The translations under genes and the position numbers were made by a program. Below are positions 63,810 through 64,000 of a DNA stretch of 64,000 nucleotides, piece after piece (the stretch's first letter is position 1; every line of letters begins with the position of its first letter). Source of the DNA: Lactococcus carnosus (GTDB lineage Bacteria > Bacillota > Bacilli > Lactobacillales > Streptococcaceae); contig NZ_CP017194.1 in the NCBI RefSeq assembly GCF_006770265.1, forward strand, positions 372,001-436,000, read 5' to 3'. Under the pieces are notes generated by a model, which was given only the letters and a program-made list of their open reading frames with translations, did no database searches and was not told the origin of the DNA.

Positions 63810-63913
63810 CGTTAGTCTATCGATCTATTAGACGTTTATGATCATTTAAGAATTGTGACAACACGTCATATCATACGAAACATGGTGGAAAAGAAGTAAA
63901 GGAAAGTAGCAGA

Positions 63914-64000
63914 ATGCGGTATTACTATAAATTAGCCGAAAAGTTGGCACGACTTCAAAATGTTGTCATGACTATTTTGGTGATAGGAGTTGTTGCTTTG
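63914..64000 (+). CDS. Start of a further type VII-locus gene (cut by the window end)
   Basis: The first 29 codons are visible: MRYYYKLAEKLARLQNV and the start of a hydrophobic segment. AAAGGAAAG lies 7 bases before ATG 63914, and 104 bases separate it from the DUF4176 gene. No stop is reached. Too little is present to name it; a membrane protein is likely. Confidence 0.5.
   Translation, partial: MRYYYKLAEKLARLQNVVMTILVIGVVAL

Noticed and set aside
1-64000. tRNA, rRNA, CRISPR arrays, insertion sequences, prophage
   Set aside because: No T-loop consensus, repeat-spacer pattern, transposase or phage structural gene was seen; small tRNAs could be missed by eye.

Overview
The window looks like chromosome of a low-GC member of the Streptococcaceae close to Lactococcus. 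Supporting signs are a 901-residue Pip (phage infection protein) homologue, a YdbC-type PC4 protein, pepX divergent from an aquaglyceroporin gene, the copper/quinone operon yahD-yaiA-yaiB behind a CopR-type operator, a lactococcal-type ThiT, and AGGAG ribosome binding sites. This is inferred from protein families; no 16S or tRNA gene lies in the window. No insertion sequence, prophage, CRISPR array or tRNA was seen.

Layout. 0.2-10 kb: tpiA, two U32 proteins of the tRNA 5-hydroxyuridine type (TrhP1/TrhP2-like), a DedA protein, NadR, small conserved proteins, then a leftward block with the ECF S-components BioY and ThiT (BirA-like operator; TPP riboswitch), YbaK and a DUF368 (PopT-like) protein. 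10-18 kb: an L-2-hydroxyacid dehydrogenase, the methionine importer metQNI, several regulators including a MtaR/CpsY-like LysR protein, a DMT-type transporter and gpmA. 18.7-23.2 kb (leftward): yaiB, yaiA and yahD, then two tandem, related, unrecognised extracytoplasmic proteins. 23.4-30.4 kb: a TetR regulator with Pip, then a heterodimeric ABC exporter. 30.7-37.1 kb: dut, GNAT, radA, yacL-like, ispD, ispF, gltX, the Bacillus-like order without disA. 37.1-42.3 kb: a frameshifted class-I amidotransferase-like gene, pepX, glpF-like, a CPBP protease. 42.5-57.1 kb: cppA, serine hydrolase, SNF2 helicase, a disordered protein, murC, ytxK-like, ackA, pyrH, frr, cvfB, msrA, yozE, phzF. 57.4-64 kb: the start of a type VIIb secretion locus: esxA, essA, esaB, essB, essC, a membrane protein, a DUF4176 protein and the start of another gene.

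The most unusual item is EssC. It reads as a seamless in-frame protein of 1069 residues in which the usual D1 FtsK/SpoIIIE ATPase (about 400 residues) is missing, while the membrane part, D2 (with an intact P-loop) and D3 remain. No esaA lies between esxA and essA, and the esxA promoter carries a near-consensus CcpA (cre) site just downstream of the predicted start of transcription. Other notable points are a 40-bp perfect palindrome that may be both CopR operator and terminator, both known C55-phosphate translocase families within 5 kb, MEP-pathway genes ispD-ispF in a family that normally uses mevalonate, and a one-base frameshift in a C5 tract.
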